This document shows, in pieces, positions 12,943 to 26,809 of a stretch of DNA of 64,000 nucleotides; within the stretch, counting starts at the first letter, position 1, and each line of letters begins with the position of its first letter. Position numbers and translations under genes: made by a program. The DNA is from Trichoplax adhaerens. Taxonomy: Eukaryota; Placozoa; Uniplacotomia; Trichoplacea; Trichoplacidae. The stretch spans positions 2,725,836-2,789,835 of the forward strand of contig NW_002060949.1 in the NCBI RefSeq assembly GCF_000150275.1. The letters are read 5' to 3'. Below the pieces are notes generated by a model. That model was not told the DNA's origin. It did no database searches and saw only the letters and a program-made list of their open reading frames with translations.

Positions 12943-15900
12943 ATGAATCGTTACCAAAGTATAAAACAATTAGGCGATGGTACTTATGGCTCAGTAGTAT
13001 TGGCCAGAAATTACGATACAGGAGAAACTGTTGCTATTAAGAAGTAAGTCATTATTACATTAGTTATTATTACTTTATAGCTTATTAAATTAGAATTTTA
13101 CACTTTTGTAACGATGATAAGGTAGGTAAGTCATCTGTCTCGAATTATTGATCATATTATTTTTGTAATTCATGGAGGCAAGAAAACTTTAAATCAGTCG
13201 AAATGTTCATGTTCAATTCTATCTATTTCTCATAAACTTCTTTGATTATTGATAGAATGAAGAGAAAATATTACTCTTGGGAAGAATGTATGAACTTGAG
13301 AGAAGTCAAGGTAGAATAGCTTAGCAAATAAATCCTTGTATAAATCGGTAGTGATTAATTCATGCTTTCCTTTCTAACATTATAAAATTAAATGGATATA
13401 ATAGTTATATTTAATAAATGATATTGTCTGAATTATACTAAAATAAAGCATAAACAACAGTTGGCTCTATAGTCAGACAACGCATATGTAATATCCCGTG
13501 AAATTGTATAGTAGTCAATAACGATAGTATAAGACATAACTTCTTCATGATTCTCTCACAAGTATAGCATATGTATTACTTGAAAAACTTATACAATTTC
13601 TTTCGCTCTTGTCTCAAATGATATTGCTGGTTTATTTCAAATATAAAAAGCGCTACTAGATATAGTAGAATAAATTAACTACACAAACTAGGCTAGAGAA
13701 TGCCAGTGTTTTAAAATAATCCGTAGCTTAAGATAGAATACTATCAAATATATTAAAATTATAGTAAATCAACATGTTGATCTGTAATATCTTAATAGAC
13801 AGATTTATTGAAAAATGGAGCGTAATTAATTCATTACATGAATTAGGATAGAATGCCTTTCGTTAATCTCGATTTGACTAAATGCCTTGTTAAATAGGCT
13901 AAAATAACAGTAGGTTGCGAGGTTAGCTTAGATAGATTGACAAACGGAGCAGAACAAATCGACTACATACATCGTAAACTAGGAATAGTACATATTTAGT
14001 CATGCCTGCTTTTAAATAATACCTTTAAAATGAGCGATGATTTTAGTAAGTATTAGTCAATTATATGTAAATACAGATAGATTGAAATAAATAGGGCTAA
14101 ATGCATTACACTTAATAGAATATTTGAATTGGTGACTGCTGTCTTAAATTTCGTTTCGCGTATAAACAAATAATTTCTGGACAAGTAACGATATGCTTCA
14201 TTAATTTATCACAACTATTTGTCATTAAGGTAAAATGAAAGAGTTAATATTGTTTATTTCAATCTCTGTTTCTCTGACAGTCATTACGGAAGCTCAATCA
14301 TACTAATGTTGTACGCTTAAAAGAAGTTATACGAGAAAGTGATCATTTATATTTCGTTTTTGAGTATATGAAAGAAAATTTGTACCAACTTATGAAGAAA
14401 AGGTAAGCTTACACTTCATTTTATCATTTTAGATATTGGCTATTTAGATAGCAATCTTCTTTAACTGACGATATAGGCGTATAACTTTAACCATAACTAT
14501 TCATTGTTACCTTATCAGCATAATTCTACATGTACCTAATTTTTATCCATCAATAGAGATAAACTATTTCCAGAACGCGTTATTCGTAACATTTCATATC
14601 AAATTTTGCAAGGTCTAGCCTTCATGCACAAACAAGGTATATTAGAAATTACTCCATTATTAAGCAAAAATTAATAGAATATACGATACTATTGACCGTT
14701 ATTGACTTAAAAATTTCTCCACTATTTTTAATATCCTTTTTTCGATCGCGAGCCAATTAATCCTAGTTACATAATGTTCTTTACTTCCTTTTAATGTAGG
14801 ATTCTTTCACCGTGACATGAAACCTGAAAATTTACTTTGTACTGGTTCAGAAATTATTAAAATTGCCGATTTCGGTTTAGCAAGGGAGACGCGATCGCGG
14901 CCACCCTACACTGATTACGTCTCGACTCGTTGGTACCGGGCTCCTGAAGTTCTTTTACATTCGACCAACTATAGTTCTCCGATAGATATGTGGGCCCTCG
15001 GTTGTATTATGGCAGAAATGTATACATTACGTCCACTATATCCTGGTACCTCTGAAGTAGATGAAATATTTAAAATATGTACTGTACTGGGTACCCCATC
15101 GAAGGTAAATATTACATATAGCTTGATGATTAACGTTGTTCACGCTTCATTTTTAGAATGTAACTATTTACGACATATGTAATTAAAATAGTAAGCCTAA
15201 TGACGTTAAAGCAAGATTAATAAAATAATTTAGAGTTAAAAAGTTTTCTTCGCGTTAATACTGTAAACATAAATGTATTTCTTAATACGATATCGTAGGA
15301 GGACTGGCCAGAAGGGTATAAATTGGCTTCATCGATCAATTTTAAGTTTCCACAATTGGTAAATGGGAGCCGCTATCATTTCTAATATTTTCCTAATCAC
15401 TATGATTTTAATAAAGAAATTAATTATTTCAAATTAAAAATGTTAATAGGTACAGACACCACTTAAAAATATCATTCCTAATGCAAGTCCTGAGGGTCTA
15501 CATTTAATTCGAGAATTACTCAATTGGAATCCCGATAAACGGCCAACTGCTGGCCAGGTAATTCTAATTTCAATTACTAATCATACATAAGAATGAAATA
15601 TTTAACATATTAATCCTGTTATGAAAGTACCTCTTAATTTTTAATTTTATCATTATTTGAATTAAATTTTAAATTAAATACTATATTCGCATTCATGCTT
15701 AGGCCTTAAGATTTCCATATTTTCAAGTTGGTATTGACATTCAAAAGTTGCAGCAACCTCAGCAGCAAAAGTTTCAGCAGCTAGATACATTCACGGAAGA
15801 TGATAAAAAGCTTACAAAAACTGAGACAGAAGCATTTCCTAAAGATTCCCCTCCAAAGGTTGAACCTAAACCTATGCAGCAAGTTAAAAATACCACCAAT

Positions 15901-16979
15901 AAATCAAAAGACAAGTTATTAGATACAATCGATTTCGACTCATACCTAGATGGGAAAAAGCCAACAGATACAAAAACTAATAATAATTCTAAAAAGAAAG
16001 CAGAGGATCTAATGGATACTCTAGAATTTGATGCAGTTCTAGACGAATTAGACGATTTCGACGATAAAAAACGCAAGAAAGTAAGTGATATAGTCAATCA
16101 ATAACGAAGAGATTTAAATATAAGCGTAGACATAATAATATGCTCTGAAAAGTGAATATCTAAAGCGGATTATATTTTAAATCATTATTAGGTTGCACCT
16201 CGAAGACAAAATAGTAACAAAAAACTGCCAGATTGGCGAGAAAAGTAATATGATAGCAATAATATTTAAATTGCTTTTGTAACTGATATGGATAATTTCC
16301 CAGATTTCTAACCTCTGATATTTCATTTATTTAGTGCCAATATAGCTAACCGAGAATACTCACCTAAAATCAACGGAATATCGGCATCGCCGGATATCAT
16401 GGACACAATTCCAACATCTCCTGCTCAACGATATCTCCAAAATTCTCGTTATTACCCGAAAAAAACTGGAAGCTCTCATAAAAAAAGTAGTGATTTCGCT
16501 ACAGAGATTAAAAGCCATCATAAACCGACAGGTAAAAAATTAATTTTCAATTTAGATCATCTACAGATAAATTAATTACTTTGAGTGACTTTAACATTTT
16601 ATATAATACAATTTTCTTCGACATCTTTATTTAGATTATAACAGAAAACGTGGTGGACCAGACCTAGATGAATTCGGTGATGATTCTAATAATTACATAC
16701 CTTCCTTTGGCGCTAGTAAAAATAATAGTAATAAAGGCAGCTATGCTGGGTGGAAAGCATCTTATAATAATAATACATCACAATTCATGCCTGGTTTACA
16801 AAATAATACTGTTAAGGCTGCACAAAAGGTCAATCCTATTGCTAGAACGGATTGGTCTTCAAAGTAAGTTCAACATAATTTTTTAAAGATTTTGGCTATA
16901 AAAAATAGTTAAAAGGATAATTATAACATTTTACCTTTATCTAATTTATAGGTACGGCGGTAGTAATCGCAAATTTTAA
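12943..16979 (+). CDS. MAK-like: MAK/ICK-type protein kinase (RCK family, ciliary)
   Basis: Serine/threonine kinase of the MAK/ICK(CILK1)/MOK family, which in animals and algae controls cilium length and transport at ciliary tips. Twelve coding exons close in phase: 12943-13043, 13256-13310, 14281-14402, 14557-14636, 14800-15104, 15299-15358, 15450-15557, 15703-16080, 16192-16244, 16335-16531, 16635-16863 and 16952-16979; predicted 571 aa. The kinase domain (about 4-287) has [12 protein letters not shown] lysine 33, HRD Asp125, DFG Asp143 and the dual-phosphorylation TDY (Thr157/Tyr159). These numbers are identical to human MAK. The tail (288-571) is Gln/Lys/Asn-rich with an acidic double motif ([12 protein letters not shown], then [16 protein letters not shown]). 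It keeps two family hallmarks, [12 protein letters not shown] and the C-terminal RTDWSSKYGG. It lies convergent with the MBT gene. Whether it is MAK or ICK cannot be split; it probably predates their duplication. Confidence 0.95.
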
Positions 16980-18749
16980 ATTTTCTACTCCAACCACCGA
17001 AATAATGTACAGTTTTTTTATATCTACTGTATTATACTTTGATTTTGTATATAGAGTATAAGTATATACTGTATGTATATAGACCTCATAAATATATAAA
17101 TTTATGGGTATAAGAGTATATACGCTTCTATTATTGCGAAGGAATATATTTCACCTTCCAATAGTAAACCGGTGCATCTAGCTCTATAGTAACTTGAACT
17201 TTAAATTACACTGAATATTTTGACGGTATTCTCACAGAGAAAGGATTTAAGTAGAAATACTTCCTAAATACAATTAGCGTAAAGTTTTTCATCCGTACCA
17301 TTAATTCGAAACTTTTAAGACTGAAATTGTAGCAAGAAATGATGCGAAAATATAGTAAAATTTTTGTACAAATTCGAACACACTCTACTCTATGTATAAG
17401 GAGGATAAACAAAAACTTTTAATGATCACTACTACAATTCTATTTGGTATAAACTCATAGCAATTCGGACATGTGATTGAATGCTCTATATCTATTTATG
17501 ATTTCTTCAATTCCATTAATAGCATCTGTGCATCCTATTCATCTTTCACCGTATAGCAATACTGAAATATATTTCATTGGCAGCTAATGCAGATTTACAG
17601 ATAGTATATAATATCCTTCCTTGATATAGCATATGGACTAGTAAACACTGACTCAATTTATTCTACGTTAAACAAAATCGATTCAAATGGTTAAGTATAC
17701 AATTGTTTTGCAATGTAGCCCTTTTATGATTAATAAATCTGATGAAGTGTTAAGATTACTATTCTGATCGTTTCATTCACTTATTGTGATTTATTTATTT
17801 ATATTACTGCACTAAGTTCTAGATATATGCAGCAATACATGAATTTTAAGTGCGAATTGCTAAGACAAATTCGTCAAATTACTCGTATTAGTTGATTAAC
17901 TTTCGAATCAGCTAACAAGACTGTAAATACTCCTGTATAAAGTATAGTTTGTTAGTCCTACTTAAATTTGAAGCAGTTCTAGGTATCATTTTATGAATTA
18001 AGCCTTAAATTTCCAGACAACTAGGGCACTATGTAGCGAACTAGCTTAGATCATAGCCCATTATATTATTGCTACAATAAGTATCATCTGTAAGATTATT
18101 AATTTAGGGAATTGTTAAAATTCTAAGATGGTTATGTTTACATCTAGTATCGTGATATTGGACCATCTGCAATCAACAGTATTAGCACGTAAAGTTATAT
18201 TTTGTTTTAAGTATTCATAGATACTTATGAACGTATTATCGTGAATTCAGGGTTGAACTAAAAAATATGTCACAACAATATTTAATCGTCAGGGTTCAAT
18301 ATCCGGTTATTTTGAAAATGAGTTTATACGAAGTACTTTATCAGTCCAGTCAGTCGTACGAGTAATGCTGTAAGTACAGCATAGACAAAAATTAGACACT
18401 TTTGCATTGACATGAGCAGTTTCGATGAATTCAGATAAGAAGAACGTATATCCAAGATAACTCATTGATAGATTGACTTAATATTTAATCATACGAATAA
18501 GTGCGGCCCATGACTAAAAGAAAATTATCCTGTTAGCTAGACCGGAAACCGTTAAAAAATACTATAAGTGAACAGTTTATTTCTTAATAATAGCACAGAT
18601 ACTCCAATGTGAACATTTTTTAATCAATTTGAACGATATTTGAGAGAAAGAACTGAATTATTACAATATGCTTCAGGTATTCTTCTAGTACTGTATCATA
18701 TATCATTAAATTAACAGAAAAAAGAACGTTTATAGTATTTCATTTAAGC
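16980..18749. other. Convergent intergenic spacer
   Basis: Lies between the stop codons of the plus-strand MAK-like kinase and the minus-strand MBT gene, so it carries both 3' untranslated regions. It is very AT-rich, with TATA-type runs near 17040-17125. I see no coding exon and no clear shared polyadenylation signal. Confidence 0.5.
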
Positions 18750-21700
18750 TTAGTTGGATTTTATAGAACTGATATGATAAAATAGTTTCAATGCTGGTCC
18801 AAGTTTAAATTGTAGATGCTCAGTCATATCTTGCTGTGTCATTAACAAAAAGGATTCCCCATCAATTAACTAGAAAAATAGACACGATAGCTCAACATTA
18901 AACAATACCTAATAAGAGCGTTAAAGGAAGTCAGTGATATTGAACTGGTAATAACCTCTCTTGCAAAGATAGTTGCTTCTTCTCCGCAACCAATCGCAAT
19001 AATATATTTCATAAGATCAGTAACACCCCAGTTCAGTACCTCTTCCATTCGAGGTAAATTTGTTATAGTACCGCCCTATAAAAATGTATCCTACTTTTAG
19101 GAACTTAAGCCGTATGTCTTAGCAATGTAAATCGACTTACATTAACGTTAGTTGGCGACATTTCTGATTTACTATAGCTTGTAATAGGATAATTCGCAGA
19201 TCGTGGGACGCCTTCGGGATTGCTCTTAGCACAATTTTTTGTGATCACCGTTGATGGATAGGAGTGCAATTCTGCAATACCGTTAGAGCCACGACCAGAT
19301 AGTGCTTTAGGTTTTGGACCTGTAGAAAGTGATTTCATATCTGCCGAATTAACTTTATGATTTTGTGCTAATTCTATAATATGATATATAAAAAGAGAAC
19401 GCTAATGTCGTATCGCTTCGTCCTTATATAAAAGATATTACTGTTGAAATCTGTCTCATATGCTATTACTTTTATCACGTATTTCTAGCTTCGTGCTGTT
19501 CTGTTGTATGCTATTGGTTGACCATCTTCTATCAGTTATTGAATTTAATTTTTTCCTACATTGAATAGAAATAAATTTTAATCGCTGCGATTTACGTCTA
19601 GTACCAAAATCTTACAGCTTGGTAAATACATCGCCTCAAGGTATAAATCGTCAATTGTCTTACGTCTTCGGAAATGTCAATGGATGATCAGTAGCTTTGC
19701 AATAGCCAGCCGGAAAGATTTCAGTAGAATCTACCATAACTGTAAAAATCTCGTCAGAGCCATCAAATCGAAAGTTTACAACATCTTCATCGGCACTAAT
19801 TACTGTACAAACTCCAATAACAGCAGGATTTAGAGGATGAACTGCTTCGAATTTTTTTCCGGCTTCCATGCGTCTACGGCGTTGCTAGAATACAGGATAA
19901 CTGAAAATTAAAATTTCGCAATCTATATACACTCCAATTACTTACTAAATATATTACCGGTTTGAATATGTCAGCTGTCGAAATGTGGGCATTATTACAC
20001 TTCGATAAGTACCTCTTCCAATTAAAAGGCTGTTGATATCCTATAATGTCAAGAATATTCTAAATATCAGGTGTATAGTGACCTTTATTATAGCGTATAA
20101 ATGCAAGTATTAGGTTACACTACTAAAGCAATAACTGACTAAAATTATATATTACCATTTGGCGGTATCAGTGTCTTGTGATTTTCTTCACACCAACCAA
20201 TATGATGGATATAAGGACAAGTTTCATCGCACCAGTAATCGAAAGATTCACCCCATCCATCAAAATGTACTAAAAATCGATCACCACGTAATGCCGATAT
20301 CGTAGAAACGCAAATTAATTCTGGGTTTTGGCGATCCACAGCTTCCAGTTTAGTACCAATACGAAACGAATGTCTGGCTGGTTTTACCTTTTTATATTAC
20401 AAAATTAACCATTACCAAAATATTAATAATATCTGTATACTCTTAAAATAAAAATAGCGATACAGCATTAGTTTAATAGATAATTACCAATTTAAATAAA
20501 TGATCTAAAGCGGGTTTAGCATGTTGTGCCTTAAGGTAAGTTTCCCAATTAAATCTCTCATCAGGAATATCTAGGGATAGTTATATAAAAATAAGTTTGA
20601 TAATATATGCTGAACTAAAAATCCAAAAATGATGAGTATTCTAGGTCGACAGAGTAGACATACGTGGGGGTGGATTTAGAGGATATTTATTCCTTGAACA
20701 CCAACCAACTGGATGTATGTCTGGTGAATCCATACTAACCCAAAAATCAAAATCATCTGGCCAACCATCCGGGTGCAGTAACATCCTGTAGCCTTGAATT
20801 TTGATGATTGTTGCGACAATGATAATATCGGGTTGTCTGATACTAACTGCTTCTAATTTCATACCTATTTCAAATGCACGCTTCGATAAGGGTGGTAAAG
20901 CATTAACAAAGCACTCTGCAGGAACGATATCAGATTTTGTTTCAGCTAAATAATTCGGCCAATCGAAATGACGATTTTCCAGTTTGTCTAAAAGGTAGTC
21001 ATAAATACTATTAATGCTTTTTTCTATGTATTTACAATAAAATATCAACAATCAGAAATTAATTACTGATAGAATTTGCCAATAGATCGTTTTTTATCAA
21101 ATATGACAAACCTGCCGGTGCAAGACTTTTTACTTTCATCTGAGACTTTGGGCTCTGTATAATCAAGTAGAAATATTTATTGTTTTAAACTCTATGATCA
21201 GCCATATTTTCTCTGATTTGTCTAAATTAAATAGCCACACCAACTTTTATCAATAGTTTGTTTAATTCATTCTAATACGATATTAAATAAGTGTATAACT
21301 ATTTTTATCAATCTATATACTTTTTTCAGCACTACTTGTCGATTTTGCAGCCTAGTTGATATTGCACCATTGGAAGGTGGTCGTTCCTCATCTTTTGCAC
21401 TATTATTATGCCAATCAGGTAAATCATCACGTTTAAGTTCAGAATGAACTTTCTTTGCCTTTGACGGGTTTTGATCCTTCAACAAATACTTGCGCTTTCC
21501 AGCGTACATACCGGCACACTGCCGACTACAGAATCGACCAGACGCAGTAAAATTGCTAGATACACCATATTTGCCGCAATTGATACAACAAAGGATACCA
21601 GAATCGCTTTGATTGTGTGCACTCTTGGAACTATTTTTGTTATCCCTAATTTCATCTACAAAAATAGTTTATTAATTCAATAAATAAGAAAGGGATGTGA

Positions 21701-22144
21701 TAAAAATTTCAGTTTTCAACGTCACTAAATGCATCTATAAGATTACTGATTTTTATTTACATTGATATCGATCTAATAATGTTTTACTTATCCAATAGTG
21801 AAAATTTGATAATATTTGGTTTGTCTACCTTGAAAAGATTTTTTATTATCAAGATTTTTGGAATCGGCAGTAGTACTCCACACAAATCTTCTTCCATCGT
21901 CAGTTTCAACAGTACTCACAATTTTAATACCATCAGCAGTACGTTGGAAATATAGATTGGATCCAGAAACCTTTGCAAAGCCGTTTTCATCCCATTCTAA
22001 TGCGTTAAAACTTGCTACTGAATTTAATGAGAATTTTTGTGAAGTTCTAGTAGAGGATTGATTATTCTTAATGGTATTGAAAACTCCAGAAGCTTCTTTC
22101 ATAGTGCCATTACCATAGTTGGTATTAGATAAATTGGACATCAT
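18750..22144 (-). CDS. L3MBTL-like: L3MBTL-type chromatin reader: FCS finger, three MBT repeats, SAM domain
   Basis: Relative of Drosophila l(3)mbt and vertebrate L3MBTL1/3/4, nuclear proteins that bind low-methylated lysines and repress transcription. Twelve phase-consistent exons: 22144-21829, 21655-21321, 21154-21112, 20987-20664, 20570-20488, 20387-20156, 20040-19958, 19884-19664, 19555-19470, 19373-19141, 19075-18956 and 18869-18750; 731 aa. Order: an N-terminal region with no known domain, an FCS zinc finger (Cys129, 132, 148, 152; GRFCSRQC), MBT1 (about 239-336), MBT2 (about 347-443), MBT3 (about 450-543), a basic/Ser-rich linker, and SAM (about 663-731, ending LGPALKLF). Only MBT2 has the full cage (EAVDRQNP Asp; FDGWGESFDYW Phe/Trp/Tyr). 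MBT1 has Ser for the Asp, and MBT3 lacks the Trp. The exon 11 donor GAG|GTTATT is weak but joins the SAM halves perfectly. Exon 9 has no homology support and rests on phase alone. TTTTTTTTAG lies 6 bases before the ATG, implying a leader intron. Confidence 0.92.
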
Positions 22145-22262
22145 GATATGCTAAAAAAAATAAAATAAAAACTATATTTAACTGTGATAAACTGTTAGCC
22201 AATTTTCCAAGGTAGAAATACTTTTACGCGTATTGCATTTATCGACACAGCGCCATTTTAGA
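22145..22262 (-). promoter_or_regulatory. Leader-intron acceptor and YY1-like promoter element of the MBT gene
   Basis: On the minus strand a long T tract ends in AG at 22152-22151, only 6 bases before the first ATG (22144). This is a strong acceptor and implies a leader intron. About 100 bases further upstream TAAAATGGCGCTG (22248-22260) matches the YY1-type AANATGGCG element often found at start sites. A GTAAAA donor near 22223 could end a very short leader exon. Start-site use is inferred. Confidence 0.4.
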
Positions 22263-25200
22263 TTAACACTTAACCGTCACTCAGTATTATCCATTATCAT
22301 TACAATTATTTATGGGGTACGTTATATAACGAAATAAAGCACAAAGTACAGCATATCATTGGTAAAAAATTTCGTTGTATTAACAATGGTGGATATCTAA
22401 AATGGAGACACTTAATAACGAATGTAATAAAGGGCATATATTAGCCTATATATTCAAATCTAACGTTTAGATGAGTTTTATTGGGAATAAGAAAGTTTGC
22501 CATTACATATTTCTGGCTTTCGATTTAGCAGAAACTCTAAAATTTTGAAGAGAAAGTATATAGGTAGTATTGCCTATCATAAAGCTTTATAGGAATGTTA
22601 TAATCCCCTCATTTAATTACCGTAAGAGGATCGAGTACAGTAATATGAAAAGTAGATGGATAATACAATAGAAAGTACAAAAACAATTAGCAAGTTTACT
22701 AATAGGAAGATCACATCTGAGCACCTCATCTCATTAGTATTATACTAGAAAGATTTGATTGCAGTTACTAAAATTTATTTTTTAATTTAAACATTAATCT
22801 AAAGCAGCCAAGTTTACAGTCAATCACTATACTGTACAGCATTTAAGATCCTATTAATTCAAAAGGGCCCATAACGGTGATTAAAACTGAAATGAGAATA
22901 TTTAATTATAGATTATAATAATTATATACGTCAGTCGTTCTCATAAACAATTAGTTGGCGGGTTACGTGAAAAAATTATCTGAAATAAAATAATAATCTT
23001 TACAGGCTGAAAAGTCGTAATTATCTTATCAGTATCACAGTCAAAGTAATTCCTTTAGTAGAAATCGACATTTTAATACGAGCACCCGTATTACTGTAGC
23101 TTAATTTGTAAATAAGGTAAAAGGGAATTAAATGAAAGACTAACCATACCCAAGAATCATTTACAAACGACTATATGAAATAAAAAATTGTTACTACTTG
23201 TCTTTTGCTATGATTTACTTGTAATGACGTGATGCTAAAAAATTATATATTCCCCATGACTTCAAATCTAGCCGGTATTAAGAAAAAATCACAGAATCGG
23301 CCATCAGTCTACCAGTAGTTAAAATAAAATTACTGGTGAATTATTCCTTGGGACTACGGGGAATACGTAATAAGGGATTAACAGTTACAGCTAGATAAAA
23401 ACTCATAATTTAGTATCGTGAACATATCAAGTCATAAAGTTGATGTTAACACCGTGCTGCCTAAAACAATCATCATTTCTCGCGTCCATTAGACATTGCT
23501 GAGCAAGCATAATCGCTACAGATAATAATAATTGTCGACCATTACTCCACGCTGGCGTTGCAGGAATACATTGTAAAAAATGTAGACGTTACGACAACTA
23601 AAACTAATAGAATTTATGTATCAAAAAAAAGTAAAAAAAGAACCGGTCGACAATTAAAAGAAAGCTTGGAAATCGTACCACCATAAAAAAACCACAAAAT
23701 GGATAAATTAATCTACCTATAAGGCTTGAATTGCCTTAACGATTTTGACATATCTTGTCTTATATTATCGTCGTTTTTTCGAAGTATAATTTCCAATATG
23801 ATTGCTTTTCCTTTTAATATTTTTTACCTATTACTTTATTAACATCTCTATAACACAGTGGCAACATCCTACCTTTACCTATTGGACGTAAACTATAGAA
23901 CATATCGACGATCATCAAGGGCGAAATATGACTTTAGACCACATCGACGTATACGCATATTATTCCATTAATAGAAAGAGGGGCATACAGTACCAAATAA
24001 CAAAGGCTTAGAATGGTTGTATCAATAACATCGTATGGTCTTATATAGCCGAGTGGGTAGCAATGTAGTATAGAAGTAGACTGGATAATTCAATTTCATT
24101 TAATTACCGAATATAGAAATTACATATCTACTTACTGAGCACTGGCAAACTAGATAGTCTACAAATATCGCCTACATAGCAATTACCATGACAGGGCTGC
24201 ATCACATGCCTATAATACTAAATATCATTATTCGATTGAAACATATATAGTACATAGTGTTTGGATTAATCGCCTTACGTACGTTGTATTTATTGTTATA
24301 AACTTTTCTCTATAACGACAGGGTGAAACCATACTTCTAATTATATCCATATATTCAATTTACTGTATTATTTCAGTTTCAATAAGTTTATACTGTATAT
24401 AGCTATCTCTTTCAATGAAAGTTGATGTAGGCAAAAAATGAATATTTGCAATATACCCGTATCTTACCCGTCTTGATAACCTTATGCTAGTCTATTTTTT
24501 ACGACCCTATATCAAGATTTTGTGATGATGACACTATAGTACATCAACGGCTATAAATTATAATTATAGTCAAAATGATTAATCCAGGCTCGAATTCTAT
24601 AATATTATTGAAAAATGTTTAACATCGGAATTAGATGTTATCATTTTAAACTAGTTTATCGACAGAAAAAAATGAGGAATTAAGCATAAACATTATTGCT
24701 ACCATCATAAGCATTTTACAGCTTATACAATCGTTGATGTTTAAAAAGATCTTTTCATTTAATCATTCTATATGAATTTACAGTCAAACTTGGTATCTTT
24801 TATTTTCGGTTTGTAAAAATAGTTAATAACCAGGTAATTGACGGCAGTGAGATATTTTCAATGCCTCCAAGCTGTTGTAGAGTAACGTTTCAAGATTACC
24901 ATTTGATGCGCAAGGGCTCCACTAGAAGATATTGGTATCCACAGTATATATATACAGTATACCATTTACAAAAACGATACCATAACTACTGCAGTAATTT
25001 AATATTCTCGACACTCATTTTACGTATTCCCTATAGAAAAAGGTTATTAATAATGATTTCAAACATACCACGACTATCCTCAGCACGATACTTTTGCAAG
25101 TTATGCAAAACTACTTAATAGATTGTTTGGGAATAACAATCGCATTATCACCCTCAAGTATTAACTTTTCATTTCACCTTCAATTTATACAAATAATACA

Positions 25201-26588
25201 AAAAAATTTATTTGTTAAATATGGAATATCGATTTTCCAATTAATAATGAAAGTCCGTCAGCAGTGCAATTTTAGTTATTACGTATGATTTATTTCTACA
25301 TGGTGTAGATATATATATATATAATTCTGTATGGTAGAGTAAATCCATAAAATATGGGTTCATTTTACGAGTTCGATTACACCGTTTACACTATGCCGTA
25401 CGGCTTGGCCATATAACTAATTCTATCAACTCTACTTGAAGTTGCATTGCATTCAATTTCAGTCATAATAATTTTATTAATCGATATAAGGATACCGTAA
25501 CTAAATGAACCACTACGCGTAGTATTATTTTATCTTTCACTGACTACCGGATATTTACTTGCAACATCACTCAGTGTAACTTGATTTTTTAATTTACAGT
25601 TCTGACATAAAATTGTAGGCGTAGTTTATATAATTGTCACAGTAAGACTATACGATGGATAGAAGACAAATAAAAATTTCGATATCGAAATACAAGCTGA
25701 ATATGTCCCAACTGAAGTGGTAGCAACTATAGTAAAGCATTAGCAACAGCGCTAACGCCATATTTCTCTTTCCCATTAATTATAATTAACAACCTTACAA
25801 AACCACAGACAGACTCCCTGGACGCCTGGGTTGCATTATTTATTTATTTTAAGCCACAACGTCTTTTTTTCCTAACTTTGTCACGTCGTGATACCTACCT
25901 AGTATGGACTTTAAGTCAAGTGTATCAAATCAATTACATCGTGATCGGCGAAGTCGATTATTCATCTATCATCGCTATTTTTAATTTAAGGCAATATGAA
26001 TTGAAATAAAGTCATATAACTATTTTTTATGAAGGAGACTTAAATTGAATCTCTGCTGTCCGTCCCCAAGTGTATTATAATATGACGTTTACATTTTATT
26101 ATAATTAAAATTATTAATAATACAATACGAATAGCTCAAAAGGAGTTCCATCCGTAACATTCAACGGCAAGCGATATATTAATTCCCGTCTCGATATTAG
26201 CCAAGTTGTATGTTAAGTAATATGACTATGGCATTATTAACATTCCTATCACTAAATGCTACCAACGATGTCAACTTATCATTGAAAGACTAAGAGTATA
26301 ACTTACGGATGACAATCTGCATAAACATTTCAAATTTCAGAGTTCAATATTGAATTTTTATTCTTTGTCATATGATGGGTTTTTCTTGCAGTATCCTCTA
26401 ATTTTTACGGTTGAATTTTCATAACATTCAAAATAAAGCGCCGGTCAGCATATTTTTCAATATACGTATAGAAGGATTTTAAAGCGAACCTTTAATACGT
26501 GTATTTGATAACTAAAATATAGTACGATGAAATGCAATAATGCGAAAGTATGATTACGACATCCCACTCTTTTCTATCCCCCCTACCG
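22263..26588. other. Intergenic DNA without a recognised gene
   Basis: About 4.3 kb of AT-rich sequence. Open frames at 24861-25118 and 25094-25288 (plus) have no family resemblance and look like chance. An (AT)n run lies at 25309-25323. Confidence 0.5.
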
Positions 26589-26809
26589 CTAGCTATAATC
26601 AGTCTTTCCAACCCAATCAAGTGTATTAGAATTGGGAAATTCTTTCCACTCAATCAGCGTATCAATAGGATTGATGCAAGCTGGATAGCAATTATCAAGA
26701 ATTGACAATATCTGGTCAAATTTAGTGGGATAACTAATCAATATAAAATTTTTTGGATGCTTTCTACAATCTCCAGATATGATGATCATAAAATTATGAA
26801 TAACAACGC
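26589..26809 (-). CDS. Doubtful exon with weak doublecortin-like pattern
   Basis: A minus-strand frame opens after a CCTAG acceptor-like site and runs to TAG at 26591-26589. It reads VVIHNFMIIISGDCRKHP, then KNFILISYPTKFDQILSILD, a cysteine-containing turn, and IDTLIEWKEF. The spacing (GD, K-P, a sfdqiL-like helix, then a Leu-Tyr/Ile-like strand) loosely recalls a doublecortin domain. Key residues for a firm call are missing and I find no neighbouring exons. It may be a gene remnant or chance. Confidence 0.2.

Noticed and set aside
15774-16097. 107-codon open frame on the minus strand
   Set aside because: Antisense shadow of exon 8 of the MAK-like kinase; its Ser-rich translation comes from the Asp/Lys-rich sense codons.
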